The notes: a model not told the origin generated them from the sequence alone. Positions 23,292 to 33,900 are shown, counted from the stretch's first letter. The stretch is DNA of 64,000 bases from Limnoperna fortunei (GCA_944474755.1 OX104122.1:8581223-8645222), one strand, 5' to 3'. Numbers and translations are program-made.

Positions 23292-23756
23292 CAGTGTTCA
23301 ATCTAGAGCGCGTCATTGCGCCATTCCCGCATTTTTTTGTTGAATTGACGCGCTTAAAAAACCTCCTGGGTCATTACTGACTCAACATAATTTTTCATTG
23401 CTTTGAGAAATTCCCCCATAGTCAACAGCTTTGAGAAAGTCTGTTTAAAATATACCAGAAATTTAACTGTATTCTCGGTCCTAAGTACACTTTTTATCAT
23501 GTACAATTACAATTAAGCAAGCGTCTAAATCACGTAGAAAATATATTATCGATTTTTATATAATGTGTTGTTCATGCTTCAAGATGAAGCATATTTCTTC
23601 ATATTTTACTCCCATTGGAGATAAACGTGCACTTTTTGTCCGGTTGTCATGTCTCTATATTGGTTTTACTGACTCCTAGCTATAAATTCTGGCCCCCTAT
23701 GGTAAGTTATTAGGGCCATCATGACCCCCTTAGGCCAAATTCTAGATTGAACACTG
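23292..23756. mobile_element. hAT-like non-autonomous element (465 bp)
   Basis: The termini are perfect 16-bp inverted repeats, 'cagtgttcaatctaga' at 23292 and 'tctagattgaacactg' ending at 23756. The flanking bases are 'ctttcgg' on both sides (23285-23291 and 23757-23763), a 7-bp match consistent with an eroded 8-bp hAT target duplication. CAGTG ends are typical of hAT. The interior has no transposase frame, so it would need one supplied in trans. Confidence 0.8.
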
Positions 23757-23792
23757 CTTTCGGGTCACAATAAATTGCAACAGTACTAAAAT

Positions 23793-23909
23793 TACATAAA
23801 AACAGGCTTAAACTGGTCTAAACCAGGTCAATATTGGATTCCGCTTGACTACTGTGCAATATCCAATATTGACCGGGTGTTTACCAGTTTAAGCCAGTTT
23901 TTCATAACT
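23793..23909. mobile_element. Hairpin element 2 (~117 bp)
   Basis: The left arm has 'aaaaacaggcttaaactggt' and 'aggtcaatattggat'. The right arm has 'atccaatattgaccgg' and 'accagtttaagccagttttt'. The two arms are separated by a short centre (ccgcttgactactgtgcaa). It shares the motif 'gtcaatatt' with hairpin 1 at 22837. Likely a foldback MITE; no target duplication identified. Confidence 0.65.
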
Positions 23910-23993
23910 GTTACATAACTATAAATTTCAATTTTAGTGATCATTGAATCATCTGTAATTATTTAATATACGGATAAAAAATGTAAGAAGTAA

Positions 23994-24111
23994 CAATTAC
24001 TGACTTTGATATATGGTTGCTATCAGGATTTATCAACCAGAAAAAATGTAATATTCACTGAGCCGCTGGCTGATAGATCCTGATAGCGACCTATATCAAA
24101 GTAATTAATTG
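23994..24111. mobile_element. Hairpin element 3 (~118 bp)
   Basis: The left arm has 'actttgatatatggttgc' and 'tatcaggatttatcaacc'. The right arm has 'gctgatagatcctgatagcg' and 'acctatatcaaagtaatt'. The arms pair with a few mismatches around a ~28-bp loop. The outer 'caatta...taattg' extends the stem. Third hairpin within 1.3 kb. Confidence 0.65.
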
Positions 24112-24774
24112 TATAATATTTACCTGGTTTAATTTATTAGACTATATAATATGAGGTCAATGATGTAATAAAAACACAGATGTGTATTTGTCCTTTTACA
24201 AAGATGACTCTGAGGCACCCTTGGGTTTGTACTGTATATTAGTATTTATTGTTTTAATTTGACTAAGTACATGTAGTACATTTTTTTTCATTTTTTGATT
24301 AAGATGACATGAAACTTGTTTTTCATATCTTCATTATTAGACTTTTTAAAAACACTAGCTGACTTTTACAAAAGTACATTTTATCCAGACTGGTGTTTAT
24401 TTACATCTAATACCAGTTGCGGCTAAGTGACGATTTTATTGATAAAGAACGCCTTTATTGTCTGCTCTGCTTGTGGTCAAAAAGAGACATTTGATTCTAA
24501 CAAAAAAGGTTCCTTTGACAATCATTATATTTTACAGAGGTATTGAATTGCTACCTTTTGTTAAAAAATTTGTTCGAGAAATGACATTGAACAACTTGAG
24601 CGCCCGTTCAAGGGTGTTTCGGTACTAATATTTTCACCTCAGACCAACTTGAAGTTCACCATATATGTAAGCATTTAAAAAATATCTTTGTTTGTATAAT
24701 CATTAATAATTTAATAATTACCTCAATAAAATAAAGCCTATGTAATGAATGTTATGTTATGAAAAAGGAAAATG
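24112..24774. other. AT-rich spacer
   Basis: No gene, RNA gene or repeat recognised between hairpin 3 and the 36-bp array. Confidence 0.55.
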
Positions 24775-25378
24775 TATGTCTTTGCCTTCAGATGACTTTT
24801 TGGGAAATCATATCTTTGCCTTCAGACAACTTTTTGGGATACCATATATATTTGCCTTCAGACGACTTTTTGGGAAATCATATATCTTTGCCTTCAGACA
24901 ACTTTTTGGGAAATCATATATCTTTGCCTTCAGACAACTTTTTGGGATACCATATATCTTTGCCTTCAGACGACTTTTTGGGATATCATATATCTTTGCC
25001 TTCAGACAACTTTTTGGGATACCGTATATCTTTGCCTTCAGAGGACTTTTTGGGATACCAGTATATCTTTGCCTTCAGACAACTTTTTGCGAAATCATAT
25101 ATCTTTGCCTTCAGACAACTTTTTGGGATACCGTATATCTTTGCCTTCAGACAACTTTTTGGGATACCAGTATATCTTTGCCTTCAGAAGACTTTTTGGG
25201 ATATCATATATCTTTGCCTTCAGACAACTTTTTGGGATACTGTATATCTTTGCCTTCAGATGACTTTTTGGGATACCATATATCTTTGCCTTCAGATGAC
25301 TTTTTGGGATACCATATATCTTTGCCTTCAGGCGACTTTTTGGGATACCGGTATATCTTTGCCTTCAGACGACTTTTT
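24775..25378. repeat. 36-bp minisatellite, left block (~17 copies)
   Basis: Units are 'atatctttgccttcag' + 'acgactttttgggatacc', period 36 bp. Site variants are acgac, acaac and atgac; also ataccat/ataccgt/atatcat and aaatcat. Frames are open for up to 237 codons in two registers because the unit is a multiple of three. The array stops at 'gacttttt' (25378), where the Helitron-like element begins, and resumes at 26865. Confidence 0.96.
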
Positions 25379-26864
25379 AGCTCACCTGACCCGAAGGGTC
25401 ATGTGAGCTATTGCCATCACTTGGCGTCCGTCGTCGTCCGTCGTCGTCGTCGTCGTCGTTAACTTTTCTTCAAAACTCTTCTCCTCCAAAACCACTGAAG
25501 GGATTGCTTTGAAACTTTGCATACATCATCAGTAAAATGCCCTCTACCAAGTTTGCCCAAATAATGGCCTCAGACCAACCAACATGGCCGCCATGGCTAA
25601 AAATAGAACAGAGGGGTCAAAATACAGTTTTTTGCTTATAGTTCAAAAAGTATAACAGATACAGGAAAACCGAAGAGACCTTCCTTCTTCAGCATCTAAA
25701 GCTCTACAAAACACTCCATTGGGTCAAAGTTGTATGATGACTCCTTGTAGGAGTTATTGCCCTTTAATTGTCAAAATTGATGATTTTTGCCATTTTTGCC
25801 TCAAAATCTTGAAAATTATTAGAACTAGAGAAAAAGTTAGCATTGCTTAATTGTTCTGCTCTATGAGGGCTACAAAAATGACTTTTGAGTCAAGATTGTC
25901 TGATTAACCGTTTAAGAGTTATTCCCCTTGAACTGTTTTTTTTAATTGGTTTTAATTGATTTTTTTAAATCTTCTCCTCTGAAACAACTGAAAGTACTGC
26001 TTTGAAACTTTGTACACATCATCTGTCAAATGTCCTCAACCAAGTTTGCACCTACCATGGCTGCAGATTAACCAACATGGCCACCATGGCTAAAAATAGG
26101 ATGGGGGGGTGGCGGTAAAATACAGTTTTTGGCTTATATTTAAAAAAGTGTAACAGATACAGGAAAACCGAAGAGACATGCCTTCATCTGCATCAAAAGC
26201 TCTACGAAACACTCCATTGGGTTGAAGTTGTATGATGACTCCTTATAGGAGTTATTGCCCTTTAATTGTCGAAATTGATTATTTTTGACATTTTTGCCTC
26301 AAAATCTTGAAAATTATTAGAACTAGAGAAAAAGTTAGCATTGCTTAATTGTTCTGCTCTATGAGGGCTACAAAAATGACTTAAGGGTCAAGATTGTCTG
26401 ATGAACCGTTTAGGAATTATTCTCCTTGAACATTTTTTTAATCAATTTTACTTGATTTTAAAAAATCTTCTCCTCTTAAACCAATGAAAGGACTGCTTTG
26501 AAACATTGCACACATCATCTTTAGGATGTCCTCTACGAAAATTGTGCAAATCATGACACCTGACTACCTACATAGCTACATTGGATTAAAATAGAAAAAA
26601 TGAAAAAGGGGGGGGGGGGGTTGAGGGAGTTTTCGACTGATAGTTAAAAAAAGTATAACAGGTACAGCAAATTTGAAGTGAACCTCCCTTCTCCCTCTAA
26701 CCATCAAAAGATCATCCTTATAGGAGTTATTACCCTTAAAAGGTCAAAATTAATGATTTTTGCAGAAGTGTTGGGCAATTCCTTATAGCAAAGAAAAGCT
26801 GGATAAAAAAGGGTTGTTTGGTTTCAGGTTCAGGTGAGCGATACAGGCTCCTGGGAGCCTCTAG
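25379..26864 (+). mobile_element. Helitron2/Helentron-like non-autonomous element (1486 bp)
   Basis: The element interrupts the 36-bp array between 'gacttttt' and 'ttgggatacc'. Its 5' end 'gctcacctgaccc' folds with 'gggtcatgtgagc' into a 13-bp stem with one mismatch. Near the 3' end, 'ggttcaggtgagc' is the inverted partner of the 5' end. A terminal hairpin 'aggctc-ctgg-gagcct' and the end 'ctag' follow. Asymmetric inverted repeats plus a 3' hairpin at a T-rich site fit Helitron2/Helentron rolling-circle elements. The interior carries a 'gtcgtc' microsatellite (25428-25459) and a ~494-bp internal repeat starting at 25478, 25971 and 26465. No Rep/helicase frame is present. Confidence 0.65.
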
Positions 26865-27592
26865 TTGGGATACCATATATCTTTGCCTTCAGACAACTTT
26901 TTGGGATACCATATATCTTTGCCTTCAGGCGACTTTTTGGGATACCATATATCTTTGCCTTCAGATGACTTTTTGGGGTACTGGTATATCTTTGCCTTCA
27001 GACAACTTTTTGGGATACCATATATCTTTGCCTTCAGACAACTTTTTGGGAAATCATATATCTTTGCCTTCAGATGACTTTTTGGGATACCATATATCTT
27101 TGCCTTCAGATGACTTTTTGGGATACCGTATATCTTTGCCTTCAGACAACTTTTTGGGATACCATATATCTTCGCCTTCAGATGACTTTTTGGGATACCA
27201 TATATCTTTGCCTTTAGACAACTTTTTGGGATATCATATATCTTTGCCTTCAGACGACTTTTTGGGATACCATATATCTTTGCCTTCAGACAACTTTTTG
27301 GGAAATCATATATATTTGCCTTTAGACGACTTTTTGGGATACCATATATCTTTGCCTTCAGATGACTTTTTGGGATACCATATATCTTTGCCTTCAGACG
27401 ACTTTTTGGGATACCATATATCTTTGCCTTCAGGCGACTTTTTGGGATACCGTATATCTTTGCCTTCAGACGACTTTTTGGGATACCGGTATATCTTTGC
27501 CTTCAGACGACTTTTTGGGATACCGTATATCTAATTTGCCTTCAGACGACTTTTTGGGGTACCGGTATATCTTTGCCTTCAGACGACTTTTT
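26865..27592. repeat. 36-bp minisatellite, right block (~20 copies)
   Basis: This is the continuation of the array at 24775-25378, with the same unit and the same acgac/acaac/atgac variants. It is separated from the left block by the Helitron-like insertion. One unit carries a 2-bp extension (tctaatttgcc near 27530). The last units have 'ataccggtatatc'. Open frames here (up to 238 codons) are period artefacts. Confidence 0.96.
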
Positions 27593-28485
27593 GAGAGGAA
27601 GCTTCTATTAACATGGCAACATTTATCTATTTCCTTAGCAGTATTTTTATGTTATTACTTGTACAGTCATATAGTTTTGTATAGTTTAATGTAGCGAAAC
27701 ATACACAACTTATTTCTGCATAAAAAAACGATGAAAGTAGGTCTGAAGTTTTTGCCCCCATTTTCCCTTTATATACCTCGTTGTTAAAAAAAAAATACAT
27801 GTAGCTAACACAAATGGGATATAAAAAGGCCCTAACTAATCCGATAAGTTTCAAGTTCGAACCTTGCAGGCTGACATAAGTGATAAAACCCCATTCCATG
27901 AACAGGAAGGGGATTTCAATTTTTTTTCTAAATTATTAACTAGGATTATTCTGTCTTTTCTGCCCACAACATTTCTATAGAAACGATCGTGTGATCTCTG
28001 AATGTCCTAAAAATACCCAGGTATAAATAATTGAAATTAAATATTTTCTTTTATTTAAAAAGCATGGTTTGCTATTTTTTTTCTTTTGTCTAAAACTGCT
28101 TAGTCACTTAGTGCATTGTGCATGTTATAGAAATTTTACAAAATCTGTGCCAATATCAATCGTGTCAGATATATCTATAAGTAAACAAAGACAATCCCAA
28201 AAAGATATCGATTTTAAAAGCAGGTTCTGTCACGGATTGCAGTGAACATACTTATTTGAATTTTGTTATGCATGCTATAATAATTGAATACCAGTATCTA
28301 ATGTCTTTGTACAAGCTTGTAGATAGAAACAGGATGACAAGTCAAGTTGTGAAGAGTTGTTTTACTGTTTCATTGCATTTACCAAAAAAACCACTTAAAT
28401 TTCTGGACAGTCCATAGTATTATCTTTATTCAGCAAAAAAATTGTTAGAATTTCACTCAAAATCAAATAACATTGTAATCGAAAG
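27593..28485. other. AT-rich spacer
   Basis: No supported gene. The reverse 90-codon frame at 27627-27899 has no recognised domain. The segment 'aagttcgaaccttgcaggc' near 27853 resembles a SINE B box in reverse, but too little flanks it to call a copy. Confidence 0.5.
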
Positions 28486-28715
28486 TTGCCTCGGTGGATG
28501 AGTAGTTAAGGTGGTTGATTGTCTACTTTTGACCATGTGCCTTGTCAACACTGAGGTTGCAGGTTACAACATTATTGTAAGCTGGTTGTGCTCGACTTGG
28601 ACCTGAACTGAGAACAATTTCCAGTTTTCCTATTTGTACTCTGGCTTGCGTCCTAATGAAAACTAGAGCCATGATATAGCCGAAAATTTTTTTTTTTGAG
28701 AGTGGCATTAACCCC
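28486..28715 (+). mobile_element. tRNA-derived SINE, nearly complete (best reference copy here)
   Basis: A head 'cctcggtggatgagtag' + 'ttaaggtggttgattgtc' (A box-like) is followed by 'tgtcaacactgaggttgc', the B-box region 'aggttacaac', and 'gtgctcgacttggacctg'. Next come 'ccagttttcctatttgtac', 'tcctaatgaaaactagagcc', 'atgatatagccgaa' and 'gagagtggcattaac'. About 230 bp, consistent with the other copies. It lacks an intact box B (GGTTCnAnnCC), so Pol III activity is doubtful. Confidence 0.8.
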
Positions 28716-28793
28716 TGACCATATGTCACACAGGGAATAATATCTTTGGAGAGTCTGATTGGTTGGGATGAACTGAAAACAGAGTGTAAAAGT

Positions 28794-28966
28794 AGACTTG
28801 CCACAAGTCCCTTTGAATTTTATGCTATTAGAGAGATACACATTTATTATAATAAATTTCCTATATTATTAGCTTGTGTACAAAGGCTTTGTACACAAGT
28901 GGATAGTATAAGAAATGTTGAGTATCTAATAGCAAAAAAATTCAAAGGGGCTTGTAGCAAGTCTTA
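28794..28966. mobile_element. Foldback MITE (173 bp) with 11-bp flanking repeat
   Basis: The arms are inverted copies. The left has 'agacttgccacaag', 'ccctttgaatttta', 'tgctattag'. The right has 'ctaatagcaaaa', 'aattcaaaggggcttg', 'tagcaagtctt'. The centre is a near-perfect palindrome 'cttgtgtacaaag-g-ctttgtacacaag'. The 11-mer agtgtaaaagt flanks both ends (28783-28793 and 28967-28977). Long arms plus a 9-11-bp target duplication recall Mutator-type/foldback elements, which is an inference. A 73-codon frame across it is an artefact. Confidence 0.75.
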
Positions 28967-28977
28967 AGTGTAAAAGT

Positions 28978-30484
28978 AAAAAAAATCAAGCTTGTGTAAT
29001 ACTTATACATGTACATGTAATTTGTTTTAATCTTTTATAAATTGCTATTGGTACAGCTATATAATGCTATTTTATTATCAACAGCATGTGGAATCAATTT
29101 TAAATCATAATTTGTATAATTATTAGAACAAATTTGAAAATCGCTGTATAAATGGTCTCATAATTTATATAAATATTATAATCAATTTAAAAAACCGTTA
29201 AACAAACTTAATAAGCACAAAACGTAGACAATTGTCAATATTTACATGTCCACATTAAACTGTTGAAGTAATTCCATTGATCATAGGACTAATCTTTTGA
29301 TTGGTGTCCTACTCACACTTCCAGGGGCCACTTTGATGATTACCGTCCTGTCAAGTGTGATCTTTGTAAGCCACTAATATTGACACATAGTATTAAACGA
29401 TAAAATCCTGGACAAATTGTTACCTTGACCTTTATTTCATGTTACAGTGAGTGACATAAAAAGATTAACTTATTTGACATTTATTATGTAAGTAGCTTAG
29501 ATTTATTTTTTGTATATTTCAAAAATTAAAAAATTATCTCCCCTGTTGCCTTGATGAGATATATCATTGTATTGGAAATAGACTAGACATTTTTTTAAAT
29601 GATTGGTAAAATATTGAAGAGGTAGAAAAATATGATTTCCTGGTGTAAAGATAAACTTATCATTTTTTTCTTTTTTGATAAGTCCAGATGAAAAAGCAAA
29701 TTGGTATAAATTAGGATCATTTTTGTAACCTTTTCAAGGTGACAGTTAAAATACACCATACAATTTTACTTGAATATTTAAAAAAAAACAGAATAATAGA
29801 AAGATTTTAAATTCTTCTAATTTTGCGTAAATTAATTCTTAAGCATGCAATAATTAATGCTACATAAAACATCGGTTTATCGATTATATTGTAAATAAAT
29901 CTGTTTTACAATTGCGTAATCTTTTGAAGAATAAAATCTATTTCAAACCGTCTAATTGTGTTGACACACGATGTAACAGGGAAATTTAATATCGTAATGA
30001 AATCGCTGCAGAAAAATTAAATTCATTCTCTCATACTTGTGTGTGCTGTATAGTTGTCATCTATAAGCATTTTAGGAATTCGAACATGTCAAATTAGAAA
30101 TTATTGGATCTAAAAAGATTGCTGAAATTTGTAAGTTTATTTATGCATGATAAGAACTTTTTGGCAATTAAATTTTTTGTGAATAATTTATAGCAATATG
30201 TATTGGCAGAACTATGGGTGTGTTTGGGGGGTGATGGAATTGTTTTGAGATTCTGGAAAACCCTCTGTTTTATATATAATATAGCCCCTCTTTTCATCAG
30301 ATCTTCCGCTTTAAAAAAAAAAATAAGGATTTCCACTCATTCTTTAATTAAATTTAATGCAAACATTTTAAAATTTTGTTTGTCAGAAAAATGTTATTTT
30401 TCTTTTTGTTGAGTTTGAATGTAAATTGCCTCACTGATTTAAAAATATACACTTTTATTTGTTTTCATTCGAAAAATAGGGGGG
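28978..30484. other. AT-rich non-coding stretch
   Basis: About 1.5 kb of AT-rich sequence. Two overlapping frames on opposite strands near 30094-30412 are not supported by domain or splice context. No RNA gene was seen. Confidence 0.55.
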
Positions 30485-30590
30485 GGGGGCCCTCGGTGGC
30501 CAAGTGGTAGTAAGTCTTCTATTGATCATGTGCCGGTCAGCACTAGGGTGGTGGGTTCAAGTGCTTAGGATGGGGGTGGGGGGGGGCATA
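30485..30590 (+). mobile_element. SINE head fragment with intact-looking A and B boxes
   Basis: After a G-run: 'cctcggtggccaagtggtag' (A box TGGCCAAGTGG), 'attgatcatgtgccggtcag', then 'gggttcaagtgc' (B box-like). The copy stops in a G-rich stretch near 30570-30590 with no 3' domain. This tRNA-like head is closer to consensus box motifs than other copies in the window. Confidence 0.65.
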
Positions 30591-30772
30591 TTTTTTATCT
30601 GGTAAAATTTATTTCATCTGAACCAACAATAACAATTTGACATTATGGAAGTATAATAGTTCCCTTAATTTATGCTATTTTTTCTTCAAACTTGCTAACA
30701 ACAGGTAATTCTAATTTGTTATCGCTAAAACTTAAAAATAAATGCTAAGTGTGCATGTTCAAGTTTCATTGT

Positions 30773-30998
30773 GGTCAGGGTGTACTTTCAACCAGCCTTA
30801 ATCGACAAGGATTGCCAGTCTGGCGTTCACTAAGGGTACAGGTTCGAGCCTTACTGGCAACGTATATTCAACTCAAGCCGATAAGGATTACCAAATTTCC
30901 TGCCAGAGTCTGGAGTTTTCACTGGGTACTCAGGTTTCAGTCCCTTCTAAAAATCTGGATGCACAGATTAAGCTGGAAAAGTGGCATTAAATTCCAAA
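30773..30998 (+). mobile_element. SINE, probably two nested or tandem fragments
   Basis: A first fragment 'gggtgtactttcaacc...atcgacaaggattgccag' (body) is followed at about 30825 by 'ggtacaggttcgagcc' (B box), 'tattcaactcaagcc', 'gataaggattacc', 'actgggtactcagg' and 'aaaagtggcattaaa' (3' end). The body motif occurs twice, so one copy has inserted into, or been duplicated within, another. The overlapping 105-codon frame is an artefact. Confidence 0.65.
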
Positions 30999-31168
30999 AC
31001 ACAGCTAAAATAAGTTATTTGAATTTATTAGCTGAAAGTATTTACAGAAAATACAAGGCCAAATGAAGTAAATAAGGAGGAAAGGGCCGCTTAAAAACGT
31101 AATACTTCGTTGTAGTTGCCTGCTACCTTAACAATGTTAGTTATAGATGTCTATTAACCAAGTAAGCA

Positions 31169-31396
31169 ATACATCCCCTCTAGAAGGCCTCTAGTTCACA
31201 CTTCCAGGCCAGTGGCGGGTCCACTCTGTTACATCCCCTCTAGAGGGCCTCTAGTTTACAGGCAGGTCCCCTCTGTTACATCCCTTCTAGAGGGCCTCTA
31301 GTTTCCATTTCCAGGCCAGTAGTGGGTCCTCTCTGTTACATCCCCTCCAGAGGGCCTCTAGTTTACATTTCCAGGCCAGTGGCAGGTCCCCTCTGT
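31169..31396. repeat. 60-bp tandem repeat, 4 copies
   Basis: Anchors 'acatcccctctag' at 31171, 31231, 31278 and 31338 give spacings of 60, 47 and 60 bp; the second unit lacks ~13 bp ('tttccaggccagt'). Each unit contains the small palindromes 'tctaga' and 'agggcctct' and the segment 'ccaggccagtggcaggtcc'. No coding frame. Confidence 0.85.
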
Positions 31397-31936
31397 ATCT
31401 GTACATTGAAGATATTGTAAATAAATGGTTGTCTTTTGCCAAATGTTAACTCATTGTTGCTAGGACCAATGTATTTTTTGTGGGAGTATACATAAATTTG
31501 GCTTAATTGTATATTGATAGTATTTCTTGTTACAGAGTTTTGTGTTCCACATTAGTAGACAATGTTCCTAAGAATTTCTCGTGAGAGAGTTTTGTGTTCC
31601 TAAGAATTTTGTCATTGATTTTTTATGACAGATATTTGTCTGAATTCTATAACTGATTGTGTTGAATCGAAGAAAATTAGCCCAGTGGGTGGAACTTCTT
31701 TTCTCAACCATGATTCTGCTTTGGGATTTTCCAGAATTATATAATTTTGTTTCAACATGAAGTTGGAAAAGCCTTTCTGAGTCATAGATTTTTTTCAATT
31801 TTGTTTGGACTGTTCTTATAGCATGTTTTTTGCTGGTGGTATTTTTTGTCAAATCATTAATTTAATTTCTTATGGTCTTGGACTTTTATTATATAATTTC
31901 TGTATTCAATGGAAAAAAAAACCTTCTGTTCTGATG
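31397..31936. other. AT-rich spacer
   Basis: A short local duplication 'gagttttgtgttcc' (31536 and 31588) is the only structure seen. The reverse 94-codon frame at 31568-31852 is unsupported. Confidence 0.5.
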
Positions 31937-32272
31937 AGGACCAGGAAATTTACTTCTGTTGGGGACCAATCAATTTCTGTTTTTGTTATGACCAGGACTT
32001 TTATTCTGTATCCAGGGGACAAATCAATTTCTGTTTTTGTTATGGCCTAGGACTTTTATTCTGTATCCAGGGGACAAACCAATTTCTGTTTTGGTGAAGA
32101 CCAGGACTTTTATTCTGTATCCAGGGGACAAATCAATTTCTGTTTTGGTGAAGACCAGGACTTTTATTCTGTATCCAGGGGACAAATCAATTTCTGTTTT
32201 GGTGATGACCAGGACTTTTATTCTGTATCCAGGGGACAAATCAATTTCTGTTTTTGTTATGACCTAGGACTT
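31937..32272. repeat. 54-bp minisatellite, about 6 copies
   Basis: Units are 'gaccaggacttttattctg' + 'tatccaggggacaaatc' + 'aatttctgttttggtgaa', period 54 bp; the first unit is shortened and diverged. Period 54 keeps frames open on both strands (forward 62-81 codons, reverse 71). These are not genes. Confidence 0.93.
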
Positions 32273-32450
32273 TTGTTATCGATAGTGTACTTTGAGGAGC
32301 ATCTTGTGAAATTAATTGGGCGTCATTAAGCTAAGGGAATTTTTTTGTTTTTGATTGTAATCCATAACAAATATTTCCTCTTGGAAACACATCATTTTAT
32401 TTTATAAGAAATTCTTTTTTATTTATTTGAAAAGCTTACATAAATTATCT

Positions 32451-32606
32451 CTCTTTAATTAAATTCCAGGGCAGGTATTCTGGTTTGTTATAATACACAA
32501 ATTATCTCCCTTTAATTGGATCCAGGGGAGTATTCTGGTTTGTTATAATTACACAAATTATCTCCCTTTAATTTGATCCAGTGGAGGTATTCTGGTTTGT
32601 TATAAT
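32451..32606. repeat. ~57-bp tandem repeat, 3 copies
   Basis: 'attatctcccttta' occurs at 32453, 32511 and 32567. Each is followed by a 'ccaggggagtattctgg' variant and 'tttgttataat'. Spacing is 56-58 bp. Non-coding. Confidence 0.85.
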
Positions 32607-32880
32607 GTATCAACCCTTGGGAAATTGTTTACATAATTACAGGTAGAGAAGATGTTTGCTTATCTATAATATACCCAGCATGTGTTCTATGGAATGTTTT
32701 GTGTATTTTAGCGTGAGGCCAACACAGAAGTGTTATTTGTTACTGTCTTGCATGGGAAATATAAAACCATAATTAAAATCAATATTCTGACATGCATTGC
32801 AAAAGAATGTGAAATACAGTAAAATTCAAATAAAGAATACAATAAAACAATACTATAGTAATATACAGCATGAATAATTG
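32607..32880. other. AT-rich spacer
   Basis: No gene or repeat recognised. Confidence 0.5.
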
Positions 32881-33217
32881 ATTGCAATATACCAGCTATT
32901 GCAATAAACCAGTTAGTGCAAAATACCAGTTAGTGCAATATACCATTCAGTGCAATATACCAGTTAGTGCAATATACCAGTTTGTGCAATATACAAGTTA
33001 GTGCAATATACCAGTTTGTGCAATATACCAGTTATATATATATATACCAGCTATTGCAATATATTAGTTTGTGCAATATACCAGTTAGTGCAATATACTA
33101 GCTATTATAATATACCATTCAGTGCAATATAGCAGCTATTGCAATATACAAGTTAGTGCAATATACCAGTTAGTGCAATATACCAGCTATTGCAATATAC
33201 AAGTTTGTGCAACATAC
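32881..33217. repeat. 17-bp minisatellite, left block (~20 copies)
   Basis: Units 'tgcaatataccagttag' (17 bp) with variants ending in tttg, ctat or ttca. An AT run (about 33027-33049) has expanded in one unit. The block stops after 'tgcaacatac' (33208-33217), and the array resumes with the same decamer at 33722. Confidence 0.93.
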
Positions 33218-33721
33218 TACCTGGTCCCCTGGTGCAATATTTTTCATTTAAGCAAGCTTCACTTACAAATATAACCCCAGGTCACCACCAGTTTACTACC
33301 GGGTTTGATTGGTTGTTTAAAACGCCATGTTTTAGCCTACTTTTCATGTGTTTTGTTCCATAGGAAATTTCTGTTAGAATACAATTTAAAGAAGCTACCT
33401 GCTTCTTGTTTTCCCGCTTTCGAATTAAACTGACCATTCCCGTAGAGTTATTTCCACAAACAAGACATAAATCTATAAAAGCATTCTTTTGATAAACTGT
33501 ATTTTTATATGAATTTGATTACCAGACGCTGGACGTTATGTCATAATGCTTTGTATTGGAATTACGTCAGTTACAGTTAATACTGACCTAAATTTTGAGG
33601 CATTCCGAATGTTTTAAACCGGTCAAACTTTTGACCAGATAATTTGCTGTTGACCTGACTGTATATTTGAACCGGAAGACCGCTTACGGTATTGAGAATA
33701 TTTAGTCAGGATCCCAGACTA
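33218..33721. mobile_element. 504-bp insertion splitting the 17-bp array
   Basis: A unique 504-bp block interrupts the array. The array variant 'tgcaacatac' is present on both borders (33208-33217 and 33722-33731). This is unusual because other units read 'tgcaatatac'; it looks like a target-site duplication of about 10 bp. The ends show weak inverted similarity (cctggtcccctgg versus cagtctgggatcc read inverted). It is more GC-rich than the flanks and has no open frame with recognisable features. Family unknown. Confidence 0.55.
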
Positions 33722-33900
33722 TGCAACATACGAGCTATTGCAATAAACCAGTTAGTGCAATATACCAGTTATTGCAATATACCAGCTAGTGCAATATACC
33801 AGCTATTGCAATATACCAGTTAGTGCAATATACCAGTTAGTGCAATATACCAGTTAGTGCAATACACCAGCTATTGCAATATACCAGTTAGTGCAACATC
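33722..33900. repeat. 17-bp minisatellite, right block (~10 copies)
   Basis: Continues the 32881-33217 array with 'tgcaatataccagttag' and 'tgcaatataccagctat' units. It ends near 33900 in 'tgcaacatcatattg'. Confidence 0.92.

Noticed and set aside
27853..27872. Reverse-strand SINE B box (aagttcgaaccttgcagg)
   Set aside because: The adjacent SINE domains are not recognisable, so a copy cannot be supported.
28486..28560. A genuine tRNA gene in the SINE heads
   Set aside because: No copy shows a cloverleaf with acceptor pairing and both intact boxes; the heads are only tRNA-like.
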